Shown here: one piece after another, positions 31,412-41,346 of the stretch | Layout: every line of letters starts with the position of its first letter | Position numbering within the stretch: the first letter of the stretch is position 1 | Notes under the pieces: model-generated | What the model was told of the DNA's origin: nothing | What the model saw: only the letters and a program-made list of their open reading frames with translations | Databases searched by the model: none | Program-made: the position numbers and the translations under genes | Source of the DNA: Pelagophyceae sp. CCMP2097 | Lineage: Eukaryota; Sar; Pelagophyceae | DNA length: 50,395 bases | Reading direction: 5' to 3' | Assembly (NCBI GenBank): GCA_026770575.1 | Contig: MU657167.1 | Span: 170,425-220,819, forward strand

Positions 31412-32863
31412 TTAGAGGAGCGCGAGGAGCTCGGTGCGCTTGGCTTGGTACTCTTCGGGCGTAATAAGGTCGGCCTCAAAGGCCTTTTTCAGCGCGGCGA
31501 GGCGCGTAATGGGCGCCTGCGCCGGCTGCGCCGGCGGCGCGTTGCGCGGCAAGCGCGACGGCGGCGGCGCCACCTCGAGCGGCTCGAGTTCCCACGGGTC
31601 GTCTTCCGCCGCCGGCGCCGCTTCGGGCACCGGCGGCGGCGGCGGCGGCGGCGGCGGTGTGGTGCCGGGGTCCGCGGGCCGGTTCGCCCGCGCGGCGGCG
31701 AGCGAGTCGCCGATCTGGCGCGATATGGCGCCGGCGCAGTCAAAGTTCAAAACGCCGTGCGCGCGGCAAAAGCTCGCCGCGGCGGCGGCCACGTCCGTGC
31801 CCGCCTGGACGGGTAGCACGCGCCGTGCGCCGTTGATCACCGTGTCGACGTAGCCCGTCAAAACGGCGGCCTCGTGGTCCGGCGAGACGAGGCCGAGGGG
31901 TGGGTCCCACGTGGTCTCGTTGGCTGATTGGTAAAACGGCCGTCGCGAAGGCGCGTCGTAAAACTCGGCCCACTCCGTCTCGGCTTTCTCGCCGTCTTGC
32001 GGCAGCGAAAGGAAGGGCGACGGGCCGCCGTCGGGCGCGACGGAAAAGTAGTTTACCAGAGAGCGCGGTAGAGTCGCCGTCTCTTCGATCAGCGTCTTGC
32101 TGTCCGGGTGCAGGAGCCAGGCTCGGACGGATCGGAAGCCGTCGCCGAGGCCCGTCCAGAGCGGCCGGCGCGTGTTGCCGAAGAGGGCCCAGCAGGGCAC
32201 GCCGCCGGGCCGGCCGAGGGTGGTGCTCACTTCGAAGCAAATAAAGCCGCGGCGGAAAAGCTGCTCGAACTTGGCCGGGTCCTCCGTCTCGATGGTGTAC
32301 GTCACTTCAAAGTGCGACGGCAGCGCAGCAAACTCGCGCGGTTGCTCTAACAGAACGACGGGGATGCCGATTCTATTCGCCTCGTCGTTTTCCGCGTCGG
32401 GCGCCGGCGCTTCGGCGGCCGGCACCTCGGGCGCGGCCGCGGGCACGGGTGCGACGGCGCCGGCGACGGTGAAGCGCCGCGTGCCGCTCCAGGACCGCCG
32501 CAGGACCGCCGTCTCGTCGGTGCTGCGCGGGTCCGTGAGCACCGCTTCCAACGTGTGATTGCCCGCGGGCACGTTGGCTAAAAGCGGAAATTCGGCGGCG
32601 CCGAAGACGGCCCAGCAGGCGTAGGGCCGCGCGTCGAGCGACAGGCAGACGCGGGCCTGGGCGTAGCGCTCTCCAAAGGCCTCGGGGTCCGGCGCCCAGA
32701 CGTTAAGTTGGACCTCGAGGAGCCCCGCGGCCACGACGGCCCCTTCCGCCGGCGAGACGATCTGCGCCTGGACCTCCAAGTCGTCAAAGTCGAGGCCCGC
32801 CGCGCAGAGAAGGAGCACCCAGACGCCGCAGCACCGCCGCGGCGAACACAGGCCCCGGAACAT
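31412..32863 (-). CDS. Signal-peptide protein with duplicated domain, WW domain and SHOCT tail
   Basis: One intronless frame; the Met at 32863 was chosen because it begins a signal peptide (CCGVWVLLLCAAGLDFDD), giving 483 residues. Two related beta-rich units follow: one with RVCLSLDARPYACWAVFG and one with FICFEVSTTLGRPGGVPCWALFG, separated by an Ala/Pro linker. Next is a WW domain, WAEFYDAPSRRPFYQSANET then TWDPP, whose two Trp are spaced normally. A second region ends in polyproline, and the last 30 residues (RLAALKKAFEADLITPEEYQ) form a SHOCT domain, usually found on oligomerising or membrane-linked proteins. WW and SHOCT are normally cytosolic, so their presence behind a signal peptide is odd. 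Confidence 0.8.
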   Translation of the reverse strand: MFRGLCSPRRCCGVWVLLLCAAGLDFDDLEVQAQIVSPAEGAVVAAGLLEVQLNVWAPDPEAFGERYAQARVCLSLDARPYACWAVFGAAEFPLLANVPAGNHTLEAVLTDPRSTDETAVLRRSWSGTRRFTVAGAVAPVPAAAPEVPAAEAPAPDAENDEANRIGIPVVLLEQPREFAALPSHFEVTYTIETEDPAKFEQLFRRGFICFEVSTTLGRPGGVPCWALFGNTRRPLWTGLGDGFRSVRAWLLHPDSKTLIEETATLPRSLVNYFSVAPDGGPSPFLSLPQDGEKAETEWAEFYDAPSRRPFYQSANETTWDPPLGLVSPDHEAAVLTGYVDTVINGARRVLPVQAGTDVAAAAASFCRAHGVLNFDCAGAISRQIGDSLAAARANRPADPGTTPPPPPPPPPVPEAAPAAEDDPWELEPLEVAPPPSRLPRNAPPAQPAQAPITRLAALKKAFEADLITPEEYQAKRTELLALL

Positions 32864-33150
32864 CCCCGCGCCGGGGGTCGCCTCGAGGCAGCTGCGAGGC
32901 GGCGCTGCTCGTCGCACGCCGCTCCGGTCGATGGACGTCGACGGCCGCGGTACCCTCCAGCGCACTCGGCCGCTGCTCAGCGTAACTTTTGCCAACTTTT
33001 GGTACACTAGATCAAATCCCGGTGACTTTTTTGCGTAGGAAATTCATAGGACTCGAAAATCTTCTGTTGCCGGGCCGGCGCCGTAACCTGACGGCGGCGC
33101 GAGCCCGGGCGCGAGCCGATTTTGTCCCCTCCACCGGGCGCGGAGGTGCG

Positions 33151-35294
33151 ATGGGCCAGTGCTCGTCGCTGAGCCGCCGCAGCGTCAAGGCGGAGGAGGA
33201 GCGTTGCGCCACGGGGGTTTACAAGCGGGCGCAGGATGCGCTGCGGCACGCGGCCATGGACCCCGGCGCGGCGCGGCACGACATGAACCTCCCGCTGACG
33301 CACTACTACATCTCCGCCTCGCATAATACGTACTTGAACGGAGACCAGCTCACGTCCATGTCCGCGCCGTGCGTGCCGCTAGCCGCGCCGCCGCGGCCGC
33401 GGTCGAGAGGCGCCGCGCGAAAAACGGCGCCGGAGTCGTTTGCGCAGGTCTTCGGTGGCGCGCGCTCTGCAGCTCGGGTGCCGCGTCGTCGAGCTCGACT
33501 GCTGGCAGGTCAAGAAGAAGCTCGTCTCGAAGAAGGGCTTCTCGCACGAAAAGATGAAGGTCGTCGTGACGCACGGCGGCACGCTGACGACGAAGACTTC
33601 TTTTCTTAAGATGGTCCAGGCAATCAAGGACAACGCCTTCCTCGCGTCGCCGTACCCCGTCATCGTCACGCTCGAGAACCACTGCCACGCAGAGGGCCAG
33701 CTCTCCATCGCCATCATCCTCGAGGAAGTCCTAGGTGCGTCGAAGGGGGATCACATGCCTTTACGAAGAGTGACGCTTGCGGATGCCTCGCAAGCGCTCG
33801 CCTTTGCAGGCGCCATGCTCTACGTGCCCAAGGAGGGCGACGTGATGACGCCGGAGAGTCTGCGGGGCCGCGTGCTGGTGCGCGACAAGCAGCGGTCGGA
33901 TCGCGACGACGACGACGACGATGAGATGGACGACGTTTCCGCGTACGCGGCCAGCCAACGCGGTGGGCCGAACCCGCCCGCCGGCCCCGGCGCGGTGGCG
34001 CGCATGGTGGCGGCGTACGACGCCGGGGCGGCGCGGCCGGACCTGGGCCGGATCTCGATACAGCTGCAGTCCGAGGCGCGCCTCGCAGCGGCGGCGGACG
34101 GCGGCGGCGGCGGCGACGTCGCGCGGCTCCAGCGTTTGATCTACATCCGCAACGTCAAGACGAAGACGTTTGACGGCGTTTTGCCCGGCAAGCTCACCGG
34201 CACCGAGGCCTTTGTCGGGTCGAGCTCTTGGTCCGAAAAGAAGCTGTACAAGCTGACTCGCGGCCGCAAGGACGCAAAATTGCGGAAAAAGACCAGCTGC
34301 CGCGCCGCCGCCGCGCCGGGTGATTCCACCGCCAAGCCGTGGGCCGCCGAGAGATGGTTGCCTTTCAAGACGAAAAACAAATCTTCGGACGTCCGCGACG
34401 AGGTTTCCGCGGCCGCCGCCGACGAGGCGTCGCCGGCGCGGCCCGGCGCTTTGGCGGCGTGGTGCCAGACGGGCCTGGCGCGCATCTACCCCGGGGCCTT
34501 TCGCATCGACTCTACGAACTACGACCCTTCGGACGCGTGGTGGGCGGGATGCCAGCTGGCGGCGCTGAATATGCAGGTCAAGTCCGAGGACCGCGCGGTC
34601 TGGCTCAACTACGGCAAGTTCCTGGCAAACGGCGCCACGGGCTACATCCTCAAGCCCGACTACTTGATGGCCGATTCGTTTGCGCACCTGGACGACCTCG
34701 CCACGCGCGGCGCGGCAAAGACGCTCGAACCGCGCGCGAGGCTCAAAGTCCACGTCTCCAGCGCAGAGGGCTGGAAGGCCGGCTGGGGCATCGAGACCCT
34801 TCCGGACATTTACTGCAAGGTGCGGACGAGGCAGCCGGCCGGCTCGGGAGGAGCGCCTTCTCGTAGGTCTCGGTCGGGGGAGGGCCGCCGCAGGACCGGC
34901 CCGCGTGGACGACGTCGACGGTCAACAACACGACGTCCCCCGTCTGGCACGCCGCCTTTGAGTGCGACCTGGCGGCGCCGGAGCTGGCGGTCGTGACGCT
35001 GGAATTCTGGGACTACGACCTGACCTCCGGCGACGACCCCATGGGCACCATCTCGCTGCCGTTGGCAGAAGTCATCAAGGCGCGACATCTCAGGGTGCCT
35101 ATCCTCGGCGCATCCATGGGTTTGTGGAACTCGGGCGGTGCGTCCCTTGGTGATGTATCGGTGCACTGGATGCGCCGACGACGCGAATACCAGGCGACCC
35201 GACGGCGTCATTTCGAATCGACCTCGAGCCTTTGGAGATCAGTCCGCAGGACCTCGAGATCGAAATGGACGGCAAAGCTCGCTCGAGCTCCTGA
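33151..35294 (+). CDS. Phosphoinositide-specific phospholipase C (X-Y-C2)
   Basis: Five exons: 33151-33368, 33448-33734, 33810-34819, 34867-35137 and 35194-35294 total 1,887 nt (628 residues). The N terminus MGQCSS suggests myristoylation and palmitoylation. The X domain has [18 protein letters not shown] with the first catalytic His, [10 protein letters not shown], a second His in [14 protein letters not shown], and VTLENHC. An acidic linker precedes the Y domain ([31 protein letters not shown]), then a C2 domain ([34 protein letters not shown]). No EF-hand or PH domain is visible, making it one of the small plant/protist-type enzymes that split PIP2 into IP3 and diacylglycerol. Intron 2 is 75 nt without a stop, so retention would add 25 residues. 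Confidence 0.92.
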
Positions 35295-35512
35295 ATCCTG
35301 ATTACACACTCGCGCGGTGCGGACCCGTCGTCGAGACGGCGTCGGGAGAAGAGACAGCTATATTAATGTAAGCTGTTGGACCTTGCACCGCGAAACTTTC
35401 GTGGTCCCTTCTCACCTCACCCGGCGACCGGCCGACGCCGCGGCGCTCTATTTCGGCGATAAATAGCTTGCCCACCGGGCCGGCCGGGCGTCGACGAGCG
35501 CCGTGGGGCCAA

Positions 35513-36834
35513 ATGGCGCCGTTACGCGCTGGGCGTTGGGCACTGCTCCTGGCGCTGGCGCACTGCGCGGGTCTTGCTCTGTCGCTGGCGCCGTGTGGAC
35601 CCATCACGGCGCCGAGTGGTCCAATCGCGGCGCTGCTCCTGGAAGCGGGCATCGACGCCCCGTTCACGGCGGCGCCGCTGGACAGCGGCTTCTGCAACGA
35701 CGTCTTCGAGGTTCGCGTCGCCGGCCGCGAGCGGCCCCTGGTCGCCAAGCTCTTTTCGTCGCTGGCAAAGGCGCGCGTCCCCGCGGCCGCGCGCGGCGTC
35801 GTCGACGTCGCCGCCGGCGCGGCGGGGCTGGGCCCGCGCGTTTTGGTGCGCACGGACGGCGCCTTGCTGAGCGAGTTTGTTTCTGGTCGGACGGCGACAG
35901 AGGCCGACGTCCTTGGGGACGGCGCGTCTTTGGCACTCGCAGTCGCCCCGCTCCTCAACAGCCTCCATCAACTTCGCCCCTGGCCCGCCGAGCTCCCGAA
36001 GACGAACGCGTTATACAACAGCGTCGACGCCATGCTCGACCGAATAGCGCGAAACCCGGGCGCGCCGTCGCCGCACGCGCCCTCGCTCGTGCACTTGAGA
36101 ACAGAGGCCACGCGCCTCTTCGCAAAGCTCGACGACTCGTGCCTCGGCGGCGACTACGTCATGGGACACGGCGACCTTAAACCAAGCAACGTGGGCCCCG
36201 ATCAAACCGCGGTATCGCGTGCGAGGACCGCAAAAGACGTAGGTCATGCTCCAGGCCGAAGGCGAGGGCCCGCTCTTCATCGACTTTGAGCTCGCGGGGT
36301 GCGTTTGCGACTCCCTGGTCGTCGCTTCCCGCTGCCGGCTCGACGCCTGCGCGTCACGAAGCCCAACTTGCGTAACTAGGCCGAACTTTCGCGGTTATGA
36401 TGTATTCAAGCTCTTCCGCGCCCGAGACCGCGTCCCCGACGAGTCGCTGAAATATTTCGCCGAGGCGTACCTCGGCCCGGGCCGAGCGAAGTCGGGCAGC
36501 GTCGACGCCGTCGTCGCCGAGTCTCTCCTTTTCGAGCCGTGCACCTGGCGCTTTTCCGGCGTCCGCGGACATCGCGCGTCGACGGCGTCCCACGCCCCCC
36601 TCGCAGGCTCGAGGCCGTCATCTTCTTCAAGTTCGCCGCCGTCGAGCTGCCTGGCCAGACGGACAAGTGGGATGCCCTCGCCGCGAGCCGATGGGTCCGT
36701 CGGCTACGCCCTTTGGAGGCGCCCCACGAGCGCGACTCTCGCATTAGGACGGCTACGTGCGCTCCGTCGCCGACTTTGACCGCAACCTCGCGACGCTCGA
36801 GCGCATGCGCCGCAGCGCAGCGACGGCGCGCTAA
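35513..36834 (+). CDS. Choline/ethanolamine-kinase-like protein (APH fold)
   Basis: Five exons: 35513-36190, 36243-36298, 36380-36547, 36607-36694 and 36748-36834 total 1,077 nt (358 residues). The start is the ATG before a hydrophobic segment (RWALLLALAHCAGLALSLA), possibly a targeting peptide. Exon 1 has FCNDVFEVRV (nucleotide loop) and VAKLF, then YVMGHGDLKPSN, the Brenner catalytic motif. Intron 1 removal gives SNVMLQ and GPLFIDFELAG, then PNFRGYDVFKLFR, typical of choline/ethanolamine kinases. The third intron uses a GC donor at 36548, needed to make CTW|LEAVIFFKFAAVELP. Likely role: first step of the CDP-choline/ethanolamine pathway; the exact substrate is unknown. A plastid or ER location is possible from the N terminus. 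Confidence 0.82.
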
Positions 36835-37434
36835 CTCTCGCGGGTCGAAGGCGTTTCCCGGCACGACTCGTTCGGAAAAACGTATTTATCCGCTCGACTG
36901 CTCAGAGCGCCCTTCTTCTTCGCCCCACCCGAATTCCTGTCGTCGCGTCCAACCGAGGCAGCGTGGCGGTCCCCCTCGGTCGGTTCACGACGTTTCGAGT
37001 AAGGGGGAGCTTACGCGACGCGTGTCGTTGAAGAACAGGGCGTGGACGAGCAGAGGCAGACAAAGAGGCACAGATTTCCGAGTTTCGAGTAAGGGGGGTT
37101 GTCCGTGTTTTTGAACTTTTTTCGCGTATTCACAGCCTCTTAGAATTTGTTCGGTCGAAAGGTGGTCCGTCGCGCGGCCTCCCTAAGCTTCTCTATATAC
37201 GATGCACCTTGGTCGGCACTCTTGGCCGGGTCCGACTTTCCGAAAGAATTTTATCAAAGCTCAAAGCTAGAAGAAACAAAAAATCCTCAAAAACGTCAAG
37301 AAATTTTGCGATAGATCCTCGTCGGAACGCGGACTTGAACGCGGCGCGTCGCGGAGCCCAGAGCCGGGCGTCAATCATTCGGCGTCGATCGTCCGTTGGT
37401 CCGTAACTCCACCTCGCCGCGCGGCGCCGCGGCC
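36835..37434. other. Intergenic region between two plus-strand genes
   Basis: Contains repeat copy A and an AT-richer promoter-like tract (37100-37330, with TTTTTTCGCG, TCTATATACG near 37191 and AAGAAACAAAAAATCC). No convincing coding frame. TCTATATA lies about 245 bases before the start of the following gene and could be a TATA element. Confidence 0.4.
36992..37098 (+). repeat. Dispersed repeat, copy A, flanked by a 16-bp direct repeat
   Basis: GTTTCGAGTAAGGGGG occurs at about 36992-37007 and again at about 37083-37098. Between them, from 37009 to about 37080, is a segment clearly similar to 50228-50299: both begin CTTACGCGACGCG, share AGGGCGTGGACGAGC, and end in GATTTCCG. Confidence 0.7.
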
Positions 37435-40400
37435 ATGACGGAGGCGTTCCCGCCCGCGACGGCGCCGCTCGAGGCGTACGACTCGAACTACTATGCGCTC
37501 CGCTCGGCCCGCGTAATCCTCCCGCGCCTCGACGGCGCAGGTTTCGAAGAGGTCGCCGCGACGGTCGTCGTGCGTGATGGCAGGATCGACGCCGTCCACC
37601 GCGGTGTTGTCGAACTCGACTGCGACGTTCGCGACGTGCGCGCCCGCGTCTAGAGGCCGCGGCGCGGTGGCGTTTTGGCGCGTTGGCACGGCGTTGTAAC
37701 AGCCTTTGTAGCTCGGGCGCGTCGTCTTGCTGCCGGGCGTCGTCGACGCCTCGGCGCGCTTCGGCGACTGCGGCGACGACACAGCGGGCGACTGCTGGGA
37801 GGGCTTTGCCATCGGCACGCGGTCCGCCGCCGCCGGAGGTACGCCCGCCGCACCCGTTTACGCCGAGAGCGTTTGGCGCAGGCATCACGACGACGATCGA
37901 CCTGCCGAGCAACGACGCTGAACGGTCGGCGGCCAACGACGTGCGGCGACGCACCCAGCTCGCGCGCGGCGTCGCGCACGTCGACGTCGGCCTCGCCGTG
38001 CGCCTCGAGCCGTCTACGACGCAGGGCGAGCTCGAGTCTGGCGCCATCGCGGTCATGGCGCACCTCACGCCGCCGTCGGTGCGCCCAAGGGCGCGCCTCG
38101 ACGCCGCCGCGCGGATTTCGACGACTAGGGCGCGACGGCGGCGTGCGGCGCGACGGAGTTTGTGCGGCACGTGGCGCTGCCGGTGCTGGCCAACACGGTG
38201 TGGCAGACTGCCGAAGCCCTCGAAGCGGCGTCGCCGTTCCGGCTCATCCCCGCGCGCCTGCGGCCAGAGGCCAAGTCGCCTTTGATGCGACTGCCGCTCT
38301 GCCGCTTTGACGAAGAGGCCGCGCCGCCGCTGGGAAACGCGCCCGCGCTGCGGCGCAGCGAGCGGTCCCTCGCCGACCTGGCGGCCCCCGCCGACGCCCG
38401 GCTCCCGTCCCGCGACGCCGACGATGACGCGGCCGGCGACGCCGAGCTGGATCGCCGGCGGGACGCTGATTTGCTCAAGGACTGGGACCACCGCCGGAGC
38501 CCGGCCTTGGCTGCGGCGCCGAGCCCCGTTCTGCCGCGAAACGCCAGCGAGCCGTTGGGCGGCGCGTCGTTCTTCCGGCCGCCGGCGACGCCAGAGCAGC
38601 GGGCGGATACGATTTGGGATGTTCTGAACTACAAGGAGGAAGTCGTAATCGACGACATCCTCATGACGTCGCCGCATTCGCCGCCGGGCGGCCGGCCGCG
38701 CAGCGCGCGCGACGTCGCGCCGGACAGCCCACCGCGGTCGGCCAAGGCGCGACGCTCCGCCATAGCGCCTGGCGACGCGGCGCCGGGGGCCGCGGCGCCC
38801 GACGGCGTGCCCGAGGCCGAGGCCAAGTCCGGCGGGGGCGTGCAGGCCTGGGTGAGGAGCCTGCTCCAGGCCGAGCTCAACTCGTACCGGGGGGCGCCGG
38901 GCGCGCTCGAGCCCCACGCCGAATCGCTCCTCGACGCGCTCCTGGGCTACGTCCCGCCGGCGCTCCTCGCGCGCACAGAAGTCGAGCCAGCGCGCATCGC
39001 CGAGGCACGCGTCGAGACCCCGCCACCGCCGCCGCCGGCGACGACGCCACCAGCGACGCCGCCGAAGCCCGCGGCGCTGCCGCTGCTCCGGCCGCTCAAG
39101 TCGGCGCTGGGCCGCGTCCATGCGATGGGCCGGAGCCAGTCGGGCGACGTCGGCCCCGCTTTCTGGGCCGCCGCCGAGGCGTCGGCGTCGGCGCCGTCGC
39201 GGAGGCAGCCGCGCGGTCGGCGGTCGGCGGTCGGCCGCGGCGAGGCTGCCGGCGCCGCGGCGGCCCCTGGCGCCCCGCTCATCATCAGCTCGTCGTCGTT
39301 GGGCAACCTCGTCGAATTCTTCGGGTCGAAGACGACGTCGCTCGACGTCCCTGCCGCGTCGCTGCCTTGCAACTCGGAGGAACTCTCGGCGCTCTATTTC
39401 TCGTCGCGCGCGTCGCCCGCGCTACGGCCAAAGGCCCGCGACTCAGTCGTCGGCTCGCCGCCGCAGCCGGACGGCCGGCGAGGGCCGCGCGTGCCGTCGC
39501 TCGACGGCAGCCCGCGCGCAGCGCCGCTGGCGCGGGCGGCGTCGTGGTCGGTGTCGGAGGATAGCGCCGAGCGAACCGAGGCGCCGGCGCCGGCGGCGCA
39601 GCGGTCGTCGCGGCCACCGCCGATCACCATCTTCAAGGAGAACGACATGATCACGCGCCGCGCGATCCGCAACGAGTGCGGCGCGGCGCCCGATGCGAGC
39701 TGCTCGCGCGTCGAGAGGCCAAGGTTTTCCGAGGCCAAGGGTGGTTTTCCGAGAGCCGAATGTAAGCGCGCGCCTCGGACCGCGCGGCGCAGGTACGCGC
39801 TCTACTGCCACCGGCACGCGTCGGACGCGAGCGCGCGGGGCCTCGCCGAATGGCTCGCCGTCGTCGACGACGCCGATGCCGCGAAACCGTCCGGCGTTTC
39901 ACCGACGCGGCGGCGGCTCCACGTGGACCGCGCGTCGACGCTGCAGATCACGGACCTTCTCCGCAGGCAGGCGCGGCGAACCGCTTTTGAGGTCACGGGT
40001 GGGGTGGCCGCTTACTACCTCGTCTTTGCCGAAGAGGACGTTACAAAGGGCGCCACAAAGTTCAAACTCCAGCCGCCGCTCCGCCACGAGGCCCACAGGC
40101 AGGCGCTCTGGGTGAGCAAGCGCGCCGCGACTGCCAACGGGGCCTCTGACGTGCGGCCCTCGCGGGGCGGCAGCAGGCGGCGTAGGCGGCGCTGCGCGAG
40201 GGCGTCGTCAGTGTGGTGGCGTCGGGCCACTCGCCCGTCGCGACCGAGGGCAAGCTGACCGGCGGCAACTTTGTGCGCGCGACGGCGGGCACGCTCGGCG
40301 GCTGCAACGAGGTGCTGCTGCCCGCGCTCTGGACGGCGGCGCGGCGCGAGGGCTTCGACCTCGCAGCAGTCGCAAACTGGCTCTGCGCCGCGCCGGCGAT

Positions 40401-40849
40401 GCTCCTTGGCCTCGACCGCAAGGGCGCCATCCGCATCGGTCCGTCGACTTTTTTGATGAGAATTATCCCAAAGACGGACGCTTTGCCGCAAGTGTGATGG
40501 ATGCTGCGATAGGCGCCGACGCCGACTTTGTGCTCTTCGACCCAGACGCCAACTGGGTCGTCGACGCCGCCGCGCTTCAGAGCGCCGAGCGCGAGCGCGC
40601 GCACTGTGCGTCGCCGCGGGCCGGACCGTCGAGCCTCTCGCCTCGGCGCCGTTGTGACTGCGCGGCGCAGGCGCGGCTGCCGCGTGCCGCCGGCCGCCGC
40701 GCTTCGAGTGCCTCTACGAGGGCCTCGCGCTCACGGGCGCCGTGGTGGCGACGGTGCTGCGCGGCCAACTCGTCTTTTCGCGCGGAAAGTTCCGAGACGC
40801 GCCCCTCGGCCAAGTCCTCCTCGCCGCGCCCGCGCAGCCCACCGAGTAA
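37435..40849 (+). CDS. Allantoinase/dihydropyrimidinase-like pseudoenzyme with large insertion
   Basis: Seven exons: 37435-37635, 37712-37838, 37882-38078, 38129-40111, 40186-40438, 40513-40605 and 40671-40849, total 3,033 nt (1,010 residues). The cyclic amidohydrolase scaffold is clear: VLLPGVVDASARFGD, DCWEGFAIGTRSAAAGG|ITTTIDLPSND, KGATKFKLQPPLRHEAHRQALW, REGVVSVVASGHSP and GLDRKGAIRIGADADFVLFD. The metal ligands of true allantoinases are replaced: the HxH after PGxVD is SxR, the carboxylated-Lys position appears to be Met, the His of HAE is Asn, that of the HxxHxS strand is Arg, and the Asp of SDHSP is Gly. Between LPVLANT (about residue 195) and YALYCHRHA (about 731) lies a roughly 530-residue Pro/Ser/Ala-rich insert. 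It is therefore probably not an amidohydrolase but a CRMP-like scaffold. Confidence 0.85.
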
Positions 40850-41346
40850 GCATCGAGTGGCGCTGCGCGACCGGCCCCGTCCATAGCTTCCACTGTCAGC
40901 GCAAGCAAGTTGTCCCAAGTTGCATATTTTTATGTGCGAGGTCAATGTATATTCGGCTTATTCTGCCCACGAACCGATAGTTCGATAGTGTTTCACAGTG
41001 TGGCGCAAAGTTGTGCCTCCCAGAGGCCGCCTGCGGGGGTGGGCGTGGTCGCTATGGGCCTCCCTGCCCCCCGGGGTGTCCGTGGCATGATCAGCCTCGA
41101 GGAGGGCGCCTTGCAAGGGCGTGAACAAGCGTTTCCCCCAATATTTTGAACTTGATAAAATCTTTATTTGCCTCCTTACCTTGATTTTGAACTGATTTTG
41201 CCTCTGTTGCGAAGGTTCGGGCGCCCGGCTGGCAATCGCTGAACCGCACTGTCCGCCTGGGATCGAAATTCTGGCTATGTGACGGGGTGGGTCCTACGTA
41301 CTGGGGTGGTATTTGACCGCGGGCGCCGCGCGCCTTACCGGCCGGC
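40850..41346. other. Intergenic region before the MYND-ankyrin gene
   Basis: No convincing coding frame. An AT-richer part (40910-41000 and 41140-41220) contains GCATATTTTTATG, GATAAAATCTTTATTTGCC, and a TTGATTTTGAACTGATTTTGC near-repeat. These are plausible promoter and 3'-processing elements for the genes on either side. Confidence 0.4.

Noticed and set aside
37193..39121. 642-codon open frame antisense to the allantoinase-like gene
   Set aside because: Composition is Arg-dominated and motif-free; the plus strand has a motif-rich, splice-consistent model. Long antisense frames are expected at this GC content.
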